In this document: piece after piece, positions 13,937-22,872 of the stretch | How positions within the stretch are numbered: the stretch's first letter is position 1 | Layout of the letters: each line of letters starts with the position of its first letter | Assembly (NCBI GenBank): GCA_903873735.1 | Contig: CAIQPO010000075.1 | Coordinates: 1-28,307 of the forward strand | Direction: 5' to 3' | DNA: 28,307 bases | From: Candidatus Collierbacteria bacterium | GTDB lineage: Bacteria; Patescibacteriota; Microgenomatia; UBA1400; MFAQ01 | Made by a program: the position numbers and the translations under genes | The notes under the pieces: generated by a model | What the model was told of the DNA's origin: nothing | The model's database searches: none | What the model saw: the letters and a program-made list of their open reading frames with translations, nothing else

Positions 13937-15619
13937 TTATTGCTTAATCACTCTTAATAACTCCTCAATCGTAGTCAAGCCCAGTTTTACTTTCTCCAGT
14001 CCATTTTCAATCATTGTCTCCATTCCTTCACTCACTGCCACCCTCTTAATTGTGTCTGCATCTTTTTTATTAGCAATTGCTTCTCTAATTCCCTCCGACA
14101 TTACCATCACCTCAAAAATACCAATTCTTCCTTGGTATCCTGTATTCCTGCACACTCCACATCCTTTCCCAGAATACACTCTCACACCTTTTTTGTCCTT
14201 TTCCAAATGCTTAGCGATAATATCTTTAGGTAGTTCTTTAGCCAATACCTCCATATCTTCAAATTTACTCACTCTGCAGCTAGTACAAATCTTTCTTACA
14301 AGTCTCTGTGCCACCACCAAATTGATAGACGATGCCGCCAAAAATGGCTCTACTCCCATATCAAGTAGACGAGGTAATGTCGTAGCTGCATCATTTGTGT
14401 GCAAGGTCGACAACACCAAATGTCCAGTAAGAGCTGCATTCACAGCGATTCCCGCAGTTTCCTCATCTCTAATTTCACCCACCAATATAATATTCGGATC
14501 TTGTCGCACAATCGACTTTAGGCCAGCAGCAAATGTTAAGTTTGTCTTATTATTCACCTGTATCTGATTCACCCCCTTTATCTGATACTCCACCGGGTCC
14601 TCAATTGTCATAATGTTCACATTTCTTTTATTCAATATCTTCATGAATGCATACATCGTTGTGGTCTTTCCTGATCCAGTGGGACCTGTAGCCAAAATCA
14701 TTCCAAAAGGTTTCAGGTAAGCTTCTCTTACTTTCTCAATTGACTTTTCAGAAAAACCCAAGTCAAGGAGAACAAACTGCCTCATATTTGAGGCCAAAAG
14801 TCTCATCACCACCCTTTCTCCATTAGTTGATGGTACTATCGACACACGCACATCTACCTGCTCCACATCTTGCACCTCAAACACAAACTTCCCATCAAGA
14901 GCTGTAGCGTGCTCGTCCGTAGGCAGGGAAGACATAATCTTAATTCTGCTAATTACTTGCTCGTGAAGATCACGTGGGAAACGAATAATGTCTTGCAGCA
15001 CGCCATCAATTCTAAAACGCACCTGAACAAAATCATCAAACGGCTCCACATGGACGTCACTTGCTCTACTCTGATATGAATACACCATCATCGTCTCCAC
15101 CATCTTTATGATTGGTGCCTCAGGCTGAACCATACCCCTAGCCTCACCCACGTGTTTGCTAATCATCTCCTCAAACACCTCAGCTGCCTCTCTTCTGTAA
15201 GCAAATAAAGCCAGTCTCAAATCTCTATCAGTCGCATAATAAATCCTAATCTTACCTCCCAACTTCTTTTTTAACGCTTCAATCGCCACCAGATCATTCG
15301 GGTCCTCCATAGCCACATGATATTCACCTTCTTCGTCAATCTTAAAAACTAGGCACCTCCTGGCTCTTGCCATACTTTCAGAGATTGTCAGCAGCACATT
15401 ACGATCAAGCATCTGCTTTTCAAGACGCACAAAGGGGAGTCCTAGCTCATCTGCCACCAACATTCCCAAATTTTCATCAGAAATCAAATCTCTCTCCAAT
15501 AGCACAGCTCCCAAACTATCACCCGTGTCCTTTACTTCGTCCCACGACTCATCAAGCAACTTACGGTCAACAATTTCCAGCTCAATCAGTGCGTTATACA
15601 GGGCAGTATTATCAAGCAT
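13937..15619 (-). CDS. pilB: Type IV pilus assembly ATPase PilB
   Basis: A 560-residue GspE/PilB hexameric ATPase driving pilus extension. There is an N-terminal GspE_N-like domain (about 1-150), then the ATPase domain with Walker A GPTGSGKTT (312-320), Walker B around 376-385 (NIILVGEIRD), a His box (TGHLVLSTLHT, 398-408), and the zinc tetracysteine motif C445-x2-C448 ... C487-x2-C490, which separates GspE/PilB types from PilT retraction ATPases. The ATG follows immediately after the stop of the response regulator, so they share a message. No pilT lies in the window, so retraction would have to be encoded elsewhere. Confidence 0.95.
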   Translation of the reverse strand: MLDNTALYNALIELEIVDRKLLDESWDEVKDTGDSLGAVLLERDLISDENLGMLVADELGLPFVRLEKQMLDRNVLLTISESMARARRCLVFKIDEEGEYHVAMEDPNDLVAIEALKKKLGGKIRIYYATDRDLRLALFAYRREAAEVFEEMISKHVGEARGMVQPEAPIIKMVETMMVYSYQSRASDVHVEPFDDFVQVRFRIDGVLQDIIRFPRDLHEQVISRIKIMSSLPTDEHATALDGKFVFEVQDVEQVDVRVSIVPSTNGERVVMRLLASNMRQFVLLDLGFSEKSIEKVREAYLKPFGMILATGPTGSGKTTTMYAFMKILNKRNVNIMTIEDPVEYQIKGVNQIQVNNKTNLTFAAGLKSIVRQDPNIILVGEIRDEETAGIAVNAALTGHLVLSTLHTNDAATTLPRLLDMGVEPFLAASSINLVVAQRLVRKICTSCRVSKFEDMEVLAKELPKDIIAKHLEKDKKGVRVYSGKGCGVCRNTGYQGRIGIFEVMVMSEGIREAIANKKDADTIKRVAVSEGMETMIENGLEKVKLGLTTIEELLRVIKQ

Positions 15620-15988
15620 TTACTTTTTGTTTATCAATTCATCTAGTTTTTCCACCAATTGAGATAGTGACAAATTTTCTTTAATTACATACCCATCTGC
15701 CCCAAGTTTCATTGCCCTCTCCACATCCTCTGGCTGACCCAAGTTACTAGCCACAAGCACAGGCACCTTCTTAAATCTATCAATTTTTCTAATCTCACTT
15801 AAAAAGTCATAACCGTCCATGGTTGGCATCATCAAATCCAAAACTATTGCCTGAGGCAGCCACTCCTCCATTACTTTTTTTGCTTCCTCACCATTCATCG
15901 CCATTTTTATATCATGACCTAGCTTAGTTAGCTTAAGTCTATATGCATTGAGCAAAAAACTATCATCCTCGATTACCAATATTTTCAT
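15620..15988 (-). CDS. Single-domain response regulator at the head of the pilus operon
   Basis: A 122-residue CheY-type receiver with no output domain. Acidic pocket D8/D9, phospho-acceptor D51 (VLDLMMP), switch residue S81 and K103 are in place. It abuts pilB without a gap, which suggests that it acts on the pilus machinery directly, as PilG/PilH-like regulators do for extension and twitching. That link is inferred from position. The start is ATG five bases after TACAAT and there is no SD, so this may be the first, leaderless gene of the operon 15988-7972. The likely kinase is the product of 16073-18220. Confidence 0.92.
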   Translation of the reverse strand: MKILVIEDDSFLLNAYRLKLTKLGHDIKMAMNGEEAKKVMEEWLPQAIVLDLMMPTMDGYDFLSEIRKIDRFKKVPVLVASNLGQPEDVERAMKLGADGYVIKENLSLSQLVEKLDELINKK

Positions 15989-15993
15989 ATCAA

Positions 15994-15999
15994 ATTGTA
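15994..15999 (-). promoter_or_regulatory. -10 element at the head of the pilus operon
   Basis: TACAAT on the minus strand ends five bases before the ATG at 15988. No clear -35. The 84-base gap to the kinase gene contains no recognisable terminator hairpin, so read-through from 16073 is also possible. Confidence 0.4.
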
Positions 16000-16072
16000 A
16001 TAGTCTTTACAAAATACTATTATTCTCCTGAAATAAGTATAACTAAAGCACCAAGGCTTATCAACCAACCTC

Positions 16073-18220
16073 TTATGAAAGCTTTACCTCTCCCTCTTTC
16101 TTTTCCATGCCCGAAAGAGGTAATGTAAACCAAAATGTACTCCCTTTATTTTCTTCACTAATAAATCCCACCTGTCCACCGGATGAAAGAATTATCGTCT
16201 TTACCAAGTAAAGCCCCAAACCACTCCCATCAGTCACCACCTTAAGTGCATTTGTCGCCCTAAAAAACTTATCAAACACTCGCTGTTGTTGTTCTTCAGG
16301 AATACCAATACCCTTATCCACCACACTCACCTTCACAATCTTCCCCTCAATCTCTACCTCCACTCGCACAATCTGACCACTTGCAGAGTACCTCAAAGCA
16401 TTAGAAATTAAGTTAGACAATACATGTTGTATCAAATCAGGATCAATATTTATCATCAAATCCCTTTTTGGTCTAGAAAATGAAATCTTTTTCTTTTCAT
16501 TCTCAATCCCTACACTAAGCTCACTAATTACCGAATCAATTAGTTGATAAAAATCAGTTTCTTTCGGAGTCACTACAATTCTTCCCGACTCAATTCTACT
16601 CACATTAAGCAAGGCATTTACCCGTTGAATTTCTCTGTCATTACTTTGATTAATCTGCTCTACATACTTTTTCTGCTCCTTCGATAGTTTTCCAGCATCA
16701 CCATCAAGAAGCATTCTCCCAAACCACTTCACTGCGGATAGAGGTGTTCTTAACTGGTGGCTGGCAATCGACAAAAACTCCGTCTTCATTCTGTCCACCG
16801 CCTTTACTTTACTTACATCTCTTTCAATTCCCACAAAGAAAGCCAAATCACCCTTTTCATCCACAATTGGCGATACGTGAATTTCTGCATCATAAATCTC
16901 ACCATTTTTTCTCTTATTCCTTAGCTCTCCATAATATGGCTGCTTATTTATCTTTATTACCTTCCACATCTTTTCATAAAACTCCTTTTCCATGAGCCCT
17001 CCCCAAAGAGCGGGCGTTTTCCCAATAATCTCAGATCTGCTAAAACCTGTTATTCCTTCCACAGCTTTATTTGCATAGAGTATCCTTCCATCCACATCGG
17101 TAATTACCACATGATCCGATACACCCTCTACTGCTTGCTTAAACTTATTCAAGTCTTTAGTAGCCTCCATCGCCATCCATACAGCTGATCTTCTGGATAA
17201 CCACACCGATAAAAGTGTCAAATACCACATTAGGTTCACTCCCACTACACCAAAAAGCACCATCAAAGGTACCGCTTCACCAAATCCAGAAACTCGGTAA
17301 TTCACTGGCTTCTTGAATTCCAGCACAAACTCCTTGTTAAACACTCGTAATTTCTTGGTTACAACCCCATCAAATTTTCTATTTTTTGACCTCCAAACTT
17401 CATTTGAGTTATCAAATACCGAAAAATCCTGTACTGCTTCTGGAGTGTCAACCATATTTGCTCCAAACAGTTTTTCAGGACTTATCCAAGCTGCAAAAAA
17501 CCCAGTAAAATATTTAAGCTTCTCTTCTGGGTTCTGTTCCAACATCCCAAAATGGGTAAACACAGGCAAAATAAAAGCATATCCTCTTCTATTTGACGAA
17601 GATACCATCGACTTCAAATAAATTAAGTCAGATACCACCTGTTCCCCCCTAACCACTTTTTCAGACTCAATACCTGCTGCTTTTTCAATCGCCACCAAGT
17701 CATATCCGAGCAAAGGCGTCATCTCTGTATCTTGGGTATAAAGATACTTTACCGGAAACATTTCCTCCTGTGGAGTCTCAGGAAAGACCACATAATTTTC
17801 ATAAATTGTATTGCCTGCCTCTTGTTTTTTAAGCTTTTTTACAAACTCATCCAGATTTTTTCTTTCCACTCTCTCTGCATATACAAAAGAAAAAGCTTCA
17901 GGAAATTTTGTTTCCACATCGGTAGCCAAGATATAATCCCTCCACTTGGTAGAATTTACGTCGGTAGATACCAAAAAACTTCTCATTCCACTTACCTGAC
18001 CCATTAAGTAGGTCACTCTGTCTCCAATTAAATCAACTGCCGCCTCGGCTTCTTTCTCAAAGGCCAAATCTCTTTGACGCTCTACATTTTTATAAGCAGA
18101 AACAACTACCCAAATAGAAATCCCCACAAGCACAAGCGAGGTAATCACTGCCAACATCATTCTCCACCAAGACCCTTTTTCAGCCAGTGTTACCACTGGA
18201 TTTTTTCCAGTCTGAGCCAT
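16073..18220 (-). CDS. Membrane sensor histidine kinase (CHASE-PAS-HisKA-HATPase)
   Basis: A 715-residue hybrid-less kinase. Membrane helices at about 18-42 and 313-342 flank an external CHASE-like sensor (FPEAFSFVYAERV at 106-118 is typical). A PAS domain follows at about 355-470 (VSDHVVITDVDGRILYANKA). The HisKA motif SIASHQLRTP has the phospho-acceptor H488. The ATPase has the N box around N603/N607, G1 DKGIGIP from D635, F box FDKFFRA, and G2 GSGLGL at 665-670, so it should be active. CHASE domains elsewhere sense small ligands; the ligand here is unknown. The response regulator gene ends four bases before its ATG, so they are one operon, and a second receiver and the pilus genes follow. 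Confidence 0.94.
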   Translation of the reverse strand: MAQTGKNPVVTLAEKGSWWRMMLAVITSLVLVGISIWVVVSAYKNVERQRDLAFEKEAEAAVDLIGDRVTYLMGQVSGMRSFLVSTDVNSTKWRDYILATDVETKFPEAFSFVYAERVERKNLDEFVKKLKKQEAGNTIYENYVVFPETPQEEMFPVKYLYTQDTEMTPLLGYDLVAIEKAAGIESEKVVRGEQVVSDLIYLKSMVSSSNRRGYAFILPVFTHFGMLEQNPEEKLKYFTGFFAAWISPEKLFGANMVDTPEAVQDFSVFDNSNEVWRSKNRKFDGVVTKKLRVFNKEFVLEFKKPVNYRVSGFGEAVPLMVLFGVVGVNLMWYLTLLSVWLSRRSAVWMAMEATKDLNKFKQAVEGVSDHVVITDVDGRILYANKAVEGITGFSRSEIIGKTPALWGGLMEKEFYEKMWKVIKINKQPYYGELRNKRKNGEIYDAEIHVSPIVDEKGDLAFFVGIERDVSKVKAVDRMKTEFLSIASHQLRTPLSAVKWFGRMLLDGDAGKLSKEQKKYVEQINQSNDREIQRVNALLNVSRIESGRIVVTPKETDFYQLIDSVISELSVGIENEKKKISFSRPKRDLMINIDPDLIQHVLSNLISNALRYSASGQIVRVEVEIEGKIVKVSVVDKGIGIPEEQQQRVFDKFFRATNALKVVTDGSGLGLYLVKTIILSSGGQVGFISEENKGSTFWFTLPLSGMEKKEGEVKLS

Positions 18221-18224
18221 TTAT

Positions 18225-18596
18225 TTATTTCTGTTTTTTTGCTACCTGCGATTCAATTTCTGATTCAATTGCCCCAAGATCCACGTCGGTTTTCATAAAA
18301 CACTTATCAGCCCCCAAGGCCATCACTCTATCAACTGCATCAGGTAAATTCGTAATTACAATCACCGGCACATCCTCTAAGTCCCTTTCTTTCCTTATTT
18401 GCATCAACACATCCAGTCCGTTGTATCTTCCGGGCAAATAGATATCAAGCAAAATACAATCAGGTTTCCAAGAAATAGCCGTCTTCACTCCAGATTCTCC
18501 GTCTGCTGCAATTCGTAAATCATGCATCTCCCCAAACTTACGCCTATATGCTTCATCAAGTAGCAAATCGTCTTCAACTACCAAGAGTTTTATCAT
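18225..18596 (-). CDS. Single-domain response regulator paired with the kinase
   Basis: A 123-residue receiver with no output domain. D9/D10, phospho-acceptor D51 (LLDIYLP), T82 and K102 are all present. The frame is open to 18611, but I place the start at 18596: it gives the usual MIKLLVVEDD receiver beginning and lies exactly six bases after TATATT of a good promoter. There is no SD. It is followed after four bases by the histidine kinase. Since neither receiver in this region has a DNA-binding domain, output is probably by protein contact. Confidence 0.92.
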   Translation of the reverse strand: MIKLLVVEDDLLLDEAYRRKFGEMHDLRIAADGESGVKTAISWKPDCILLDIYLPGRYNGLDVLMQIRKERDLEDVPVIVITNLPDAVDRVMALGADKCFMKTDVDLGAIESEIESQVAKKQK

Positions 18597-18602
18597 AACT
18601 TC

Positions 18603-18631
18603 AATATACACAATTATTAATTGCTATACAA
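18603..18631 (-). promoter_or_regulatory. Promoter of the receiver-kinase operon, likely leaderless
   Basis: On the minus strand: TTGTAT (18626-18631), 17 bases, TATATT (18603-18608), then GAAGTT and the ATG. The same GAAGTT spacer separates the -10 from the start codon of the thermonuclease-like gene (22825). Confidence 0.65.
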
Positions 18632-18656
18632 AGGAAATGTGATATTTCGCACAGGA

Positions 18657-20675
18657 TTATCTTGTTCGCTTGAGCACTTTATCAGTCATCCCCAAAATCT
18701 CCAAACCCTGCATCAAAGTAAGAGCATCATGCAAGTACTCAGTTTCTGCGGCGTTTACAGTTGGTAAAGCTAAATAATCAGACTGTGTTTTCCCAGGCAT
18801 AAAGATAATCGCTTGTCCCGGCTCCGCTCCTTGCATCACATTTCCCTTACCCATAGTATCCACGTATTTGGCAAACCATCCTGGAGCCACCAAAATCGGG
18901 TGATCTGTCACTGGGTTTCCTCGATCAAAAAAGGTCATAGCTCCAGCGTGTGGCATATGTCCTCCAGCCACAAAACCAGGCTTCTCTTGAGTGTAAAGAT
19001 CATACATTCTCCTCAACCCAAAAGTTGGTCTTGAATACGATCCGTGCTTAAGCAGCTTATCAGCAAAAGCGCCTACATACAGAGGTTTCTCCTTGAGCTT
19101 CACTCCAGGCCCTACCCCCAGCTTAATCATCGACAAATGATGAATCAGTGGCACCCCTGTCTCATTTGCCAAATATGATCCAGGTGCAATCGGAGCACTA
19201 TAATCTTCCCTGCTTCCCACCACCTTCCCCCACGACCCCTGTCGGAGCGATTCACACATCATTATTGCCAAGGTCTGCTCTCTTGTTCCGTTTATTAAGT
19301 CTCTAAATTTATTCAAAATTTCCATTCTATCTGGAGAAGAGCCAGCATAGGAATCAATCATATTTCTAAGATAGACCACCAGAGAATGTGGATTAGATGC
19401 TATCAAATTAGCCTCATACTGCTTCAGCTCGTCATATCCTTCCGAACTGCTCCCCAATCTAGCGTTACTTATAAGATGCAAGGCAATTGGCAGTCTGGTT
19501 TGAATATCATAAGTAAGCGAGTCATAAGGAGCTCTCATCCTCATTTTGGAGTATGGATTTTCCACCTCTTTACCCTTTATCTTCACGGTCCCCCCAGGTG
19601 CATCTTCCGTATATTCTGCTCCACTCACTCTACTTGAGCCACTTTGGAATTTTATTGTCGGTCTAGCCTCTACCCGCTCTCTTATCTCTTCCAGCAACTC
19701 ATCTGTAGTACCAGCAGACTCTGTTTTATCCAATATCCTCATCGCGTCAAATGCTACTTGGCCTTGTCTAAATGAAGCATAGGGATAATTTTTCCCATTT
19801 CCCTTCTTTGTTTTAGGCTCAATAATCACTCCTTGACCCAAAGGATCAGCCAAATCTAATCCCAGCTTAACTCCGTATCTATCAGGTGGAGTTGTCGATG
19901 AAGAACCCTTGGCAGTTCCAGATGAAATGTAATACACTGCTGTTTTTGATCCAGCGTAAATCTCTTTAGCCACTCCAACTCTATGAATATGCCCACTCAT
20001 ATACCCATCAGCCCTCACTCTCTCATCAGTCATAAAAGCCACATCTCTTAAGCCCTTCACCGGATCAAAGGGACTGGATCCAGGTGGATTGTGCCAAATC
20101 ATCATTGATTGTGTCTGACCATTGGCAAACCTTATATTTAGTTCTCCTCCATTTCTTAATATTGGAATGTCCAATCCATCAGTCATCAATCTCCAGGTAT
20201 TAATAGTGGTGGCATCTTCTGCCCATCCAGGATGTCCCCAATATCCAGACACCATTGCCAAAATCTTACCCTGATTAGCCAAAGGCTCCAAAAACATGTG
20301 CCTAATTAAATCAATTTGTTGTTGAAAATCAATCGGAGTTCTTGCAGTATTTGTGTTTAGGTAAGCCTCCTTTAGTCCCTCCACCTCATCTCCCAAAAGC
20401 ACCAATCCCACATTCGGATGGGTCAGGGCATAATCCCTAAGTTCCAGTATAGATTTGTGATTTGTGGTAATGCTTCCGGCATGTAAATCAGAGGCACAAA
20501 TAAGCATCGTTGGGTCGTTACCTTTAAGACGTACAGTCACCGAATCCCTTCCGATGTAGTTTCTCTCCACTTTCTGCAACATCTCTATTGCTGCCAGAGC
20601 TAGTTCTTGGCTTTCTTCAGGAGATAAATAATCAGGCTCCTGTCCTACCACCCGAAATAATTTCTCTTTTGACAT
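18657..20675 (-). CDS. Tandem metallophosphoesterase-like protein, second copy degenerate
   Basis: A 672-residue cytoplasmic protein. The first half is a calcineurin-like phosphoesterase with all metal motifs: D63-x-H65 (ASDLHAGS), G95-D96, G147-H148, H195 and G228-H-x-H231 (SGHIHRV). The second half lines up with it: LISNARLGSS with CASDLHAGS, ASNPHSLVVYLRNMIDS with THPNVGLVLLGDEVEG, LAIMMCESLRQGSW with ILAMVSGYWGHPGW, GGHMPHAGAM with SGHIHRVGV. In the copy, D-x-H becomes N-x-R and G-D becomes R-N, so it is probably inactive though it keeps H573 and H576. Substrate unknown; nucleic acid or cyclic nucleotide hydrolysis are family possibilities. TAGGAT ends eight bases before the ATG; there is no clear SD. 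Confidence 0.85.
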   Translation of the reverse strand: MSKEKLFRVVGQEPDYLSPEESQELALAAIEMLQKVERNYIGRDSVTVRLKGNDPTMLICASDLHAGSITTNHKSILELRDYALTHPNVGLVLLGDEVEGLKEAYLNTNTARTPIDFQQQIDLIRHMFLEPLANQGKILAMVSGYWGHPGWAEDATTINTWRLMTDGLDIPILRNGGELNIRFANGQTQSMMIWHNPPGSSPFDPVKGLRDVAFMTDERVRADGYMSGHIHRVGVAKEIYAGSKTAVYYISSGTAKGSSSTTPPDRYGVKLGLDLADPLGQGVIIEPKTKKGNGKNYPYASFRQGQVAFDAMRILDKTESAGTTDELLEEIRERVEARPTIKFQSGSSRVSGAEYTEDAPGGTVKIKGKEVENPYSKMRMRAPYDSLTYDIQTRLPIALHLISNARLGSSSEGYDELKQYEANLIASNPHSLVVYLRNMIDSYAGSSPDRMEILNKFRDLINGTREQTLAIMMCESLRQGSWGKVVGSREDYSAPIAPGSYLANETGVPLIHHLSMIKLGVGPGVKLKEKPLYVGAFADKLLKHGSYSRPTFGLRRMYDLYTQEKPGFVAGGHMPHAGAMTFFDRGNPVTDHPILVAPGWFAKYVDTMGKGNVMQGAEPGQAIIFMPGKTQSDYLALPTVNAAETEYLHDALTLMQGLEILGMTDKVLKRTR

Positions 20676-20761
20676 ACATCCCTATCCTATCCCACCCGCT
20701 CTCTAAAACACAATCCTCAATTAGTTATCCAACAAGTGTCTGAAAACACACACTTCAAGCC

Positions 20762-21769
20762 TTATAAAATATTCAATTCTTTCACCACTTTCTCTACCTC
20801 ATCGGCAGAGTTTGTCATCACCAACTTCCGTCTCAACTCACCAGCATTTTCAACTCCCGACACAAATCCAGCCAAATGCTTCCTTACCGGAAAAAACTTA
20901 TCACCAGGAAATAATTTCTCATACGCCCTAGCTTGCTCAACTGCCACTTCCAGCCGTTGCTTCAAGTTAGGTACAAGCCCATCCTTTCTAAGCACCCATG
21001 GGTTTCCCACCACATTTCTTCCAACTAGCACTCCATCAAAAGGTTCACCACTTACTTCTTTACCACTATTAAGTTTTGCTTTCCACTCCCTCCCGTCGAT
21101 TTTCACTCCCTTAACATCTCCATTAGCCAAAAACAGTGCACCACTCTTTCTAATAACTCTAGCTGCCTCCGAGAGAACCTCCCAATCAGCTTCACCTGAA
21201 TATAGTTGCTTAAAAGTTCTTCCGTGCATCGCCACCACCGGCAGTTCGAGACTTGCCAAAAAATCCCACCAATCAGGTTCTGGCACACTGCTCCCAATCC
21301 TAGTTTTTACACTCACAGGCAAATTTAAACCCAAATCACCCACCGCTCTCCTTACTTCTGCCACCACATTTCCTGCACATTCAGGCACCCGTATCAGCCC
21401 AGCACCACCTCCACTCTTTTCCAAACCAGGAGACGGGCAGCCCATATTGATATCAATCCCATCAAATCCCATCTTGCCAACAATCATAGTAGCATCATAA
21501 AACGATTTCGGATCAGATCCAAAAAGCTGCACCACTACCGGACTTTCTTCTTTTGAAAATCTCAACTCCTTCCAAATTTTATGATCAAATTCTTGTCTTT
21601 TATTTATCCTCCACAGACCTTCAGCACTTACAAACTCCGTATAGACCACATCAGCTTGTCCATGTCTCTTGGCAATCCACCGGCAAGCAGCATCAGTCAC
21701 TCCATCCATTGGAGCCATCCCCACAGTCGGCACTGATAATTTATTCCAAAATCCTTTTTCCACACCCAT
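20762..21769 (-). CDS. tRNA-dihydrouridine synthase
   Basis: A 335-residue FMN-dependent enzyme that reduces uridines in the tRNA D-loop. Landmarks in order: MAPMDGVTD (18-26, FMN-binding barrel start), PVVVQLFGSDP (77-87), DGIDINMGCPSPG with the catalytic C111, SVKTRIG, MHGRTF.Q.YSG.ADW, and a NGDV strand followed by VGRNVVGNPW. The post-Cys segment (GLEKSGGGAGL) is a variant of the usual KGGAGAALL. Which Dus subtype it is I cannot say. It follows the thermonuclease-like gene after 15 bases with no own promoter visible, so probably the same transcript. Confidence 0.92.
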   Translation of the reverse strand: MGVEKGFWNKLSVPTVGMAPMDGVTDAACRWIAKRHGQADVVYTEFVSAEGLWRINKRQEFDHKIWKELRFSKEESPVVVQLFGSDPKSFYDATMIVGKMGFDGIDINMGCPSPGLEKSGGGAGLIRVPECAGNVVAEVRRAVGDLGLNLPVSVKTRIGSSVPEPDWWDFLASLELPVVAMHGRTFKQLYSGEADWEVLSEAARVIRKSGALFLANGDVKGVKIDGREWKAKLNSGKEVSGEPFDGVLVGRNVVGNPWVLRKDGLVPNLKQRLEVAVEQARAYEKLFPGDKFFPVRKHLAGFVSGVENAGELRRKLVMTNSADEVEKVVKELNIL

Positions 21770-21784
21770 ATTTTCTCACACTCT

Positions 21785-22825
21785 TCAAATTGACCTCATC
21801 CCAGCCACCATTTTCTTCATCTGGTCAAATACCACTTGATCAATCTCCATAGGGGTAATCATTTTAATAAAGCCCACAGGAGACCCTGTCTCAAATCCAT
21901 TTTCAGAAGACACACACAAATCATATTCTCGTGTTACCTCACTTGTCTGCCCTTGGTAATACCTCCAAGAATAATTTTCTCCCAAAATCTTTTTATACAA
22001 CTTATCCTTCAAGTCCAGTTTCGGAAATATCTTTGACTCACTATCCTTAAAGTCACACCCCACACTCCTGCTGTTTTTATCTTGTTCAATAATCAGCTTG
22101 TAGGCACCATACTCCAAAACCATTTTTCCGGAATTAAACAGAGGCTTCCATTTCACTGGAAACTTAAGTGAGTAGCCCAAATACTTCGTTCCCCCCAAGG
22201 CAGGCACCACTACCTCACCCAAACCTTCACCACCCTGAGGCAACTTCACCGTCATCTGGTTTGTTTCGCTCCCTATCTTTGCGCCCATTTCTTGTTCCAA
22301 AAGATATAATCTTTCTTCATACTTCATGTCCCCTTTCTTCTCCAAAAAATATACCTTTCCCAAGCCTAGCTTCACCATCTGTTCATTAATCATCATTCCT
22401 TGCTTACAACCTACAGGATTTCCCATTATCCCTTCTTTCGACTGATTTTTACTCTTAACCATGTAATCAGCTGCTAAGAAATCAGGTTCTCTTTCACAAT
22501 TGATCCACAACCACACTAAATCTCTACCATATCTATCCTTCTCATAACGATCTTTTTCAAGCCAAATCGTCTTATTTTTTGTCAAAGCCTCAAGCATCAC
22601 TACTGACTTCTGAAATAAACTGTCCGATTTTTCCGGAGCATTAAATCCCAAAAGTCTAATCACTCTTCCATCAGAAAGTACCACTGTATCACCATCAATT
22701 ATCTCCGACACCCGCAAGTCATCCTCCACCCCAAACGCCAAACTCAAGCTCGCCCACAACACTACTAGTACAGCCAACAACACTCCAAACATCTCAAAAA
22801 TACCCCATTTCTTAAACTTGGTCAC
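21785..22825 (-). CDS. Staphylococcal-nuclease-like (SNase) exported or anchored protein with extra C-terminal domain
   Basis: A 346-residue protein from the GTG at 22825. An N-terminal basic-hydrophobic segment (KFKKWGIFEMFGVLLAVLVVL) makes it secreted or membrane-anchored. The SNase domain (about 37-170) keeps the catalytic set: D44-G-D46, R57, E65 (LLGFNAPE) and R101 (DRYGRDL), so it should cut DNA and RNA with calcium. Residues 200-346 form a separate strand-rich domain I cannot name (GYSLKFPVKW, YKLIIEQD). The frame is open up to 22855, but that ATG lies inside the terminator hairpin of the upstream gene. The GTG sits six bases after TACAAT and gives a proper signal sequence. A nutritional role (DNA scavenging) is possible for a small-genome bacterium; that is inference. 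Confidence 0.86.
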   Translation of the reverse strand: MTKFKKWGIFEMFGVLLAVLVVLWASLSLAFGVEDDLRVSEIIDGDTVVLSDGRVIRLLGFNAPEKSDSLFQKSVVMLEALTKNKTIWLEKDRYEKDRYGRDLVWLWINCEREPDFLAADYMVKSKNQSKEGIMGNPVGCKQGMMINEQMVKLGLGKVYFLEKKGDMKYEERLYLLEQEMGAKIGSETNQMTVKLPQGGEGLGEVVVPALGGTKYLGYSLKFPVKWKPLFNSGKMVLEYGAYKLIIEQDKNSRSVGCDFKDSESKIFPKLDLKDKLYKKILGENYSWRYYQGQTSEVTREYDLCVSSENGFETGSPVGFIKMITPMEIDQVVFDQMKKMVAGMRSI

Positions 22826-22831
22826 AACTTC

Positions 22832-22837
22832 ATTGTA
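22832..22837 (-). promoter_or_regulatory. -10 element for a likely leaderless nuclease transcript
   Basis: TACAAT on the minus strand, then GAAGTT, then the GTG at 22825. It lies four bases after the T run of the upstream terminator. No -35 is recognisable. Confidence 0.5.
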
Positions 22838-22841
22838 CAAG

Positions 22842-22865
22842 AAAAAACCCACCATCTCTGGTGGG
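22842..22865 (-). terminator. Intrinsic terminator of the 23930-22873 operon
   Basis: On the minus strand: CCCACCA (22865 to 22859), loop GAGA, TGGTGGG (22854 to 22848), T run 22847-22842. It ends the three-gene unit of the right island. Confidence 0.9.
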
Positions 22866-22872
22866 TAATACG

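Noticed and set aside
20734..20755. Hairpin AAGTGT...ACACTT downstream of the dihydrouridine synthase gene as terminator
   Set aside because: The stem is weak and no T run follows on the minus strand.
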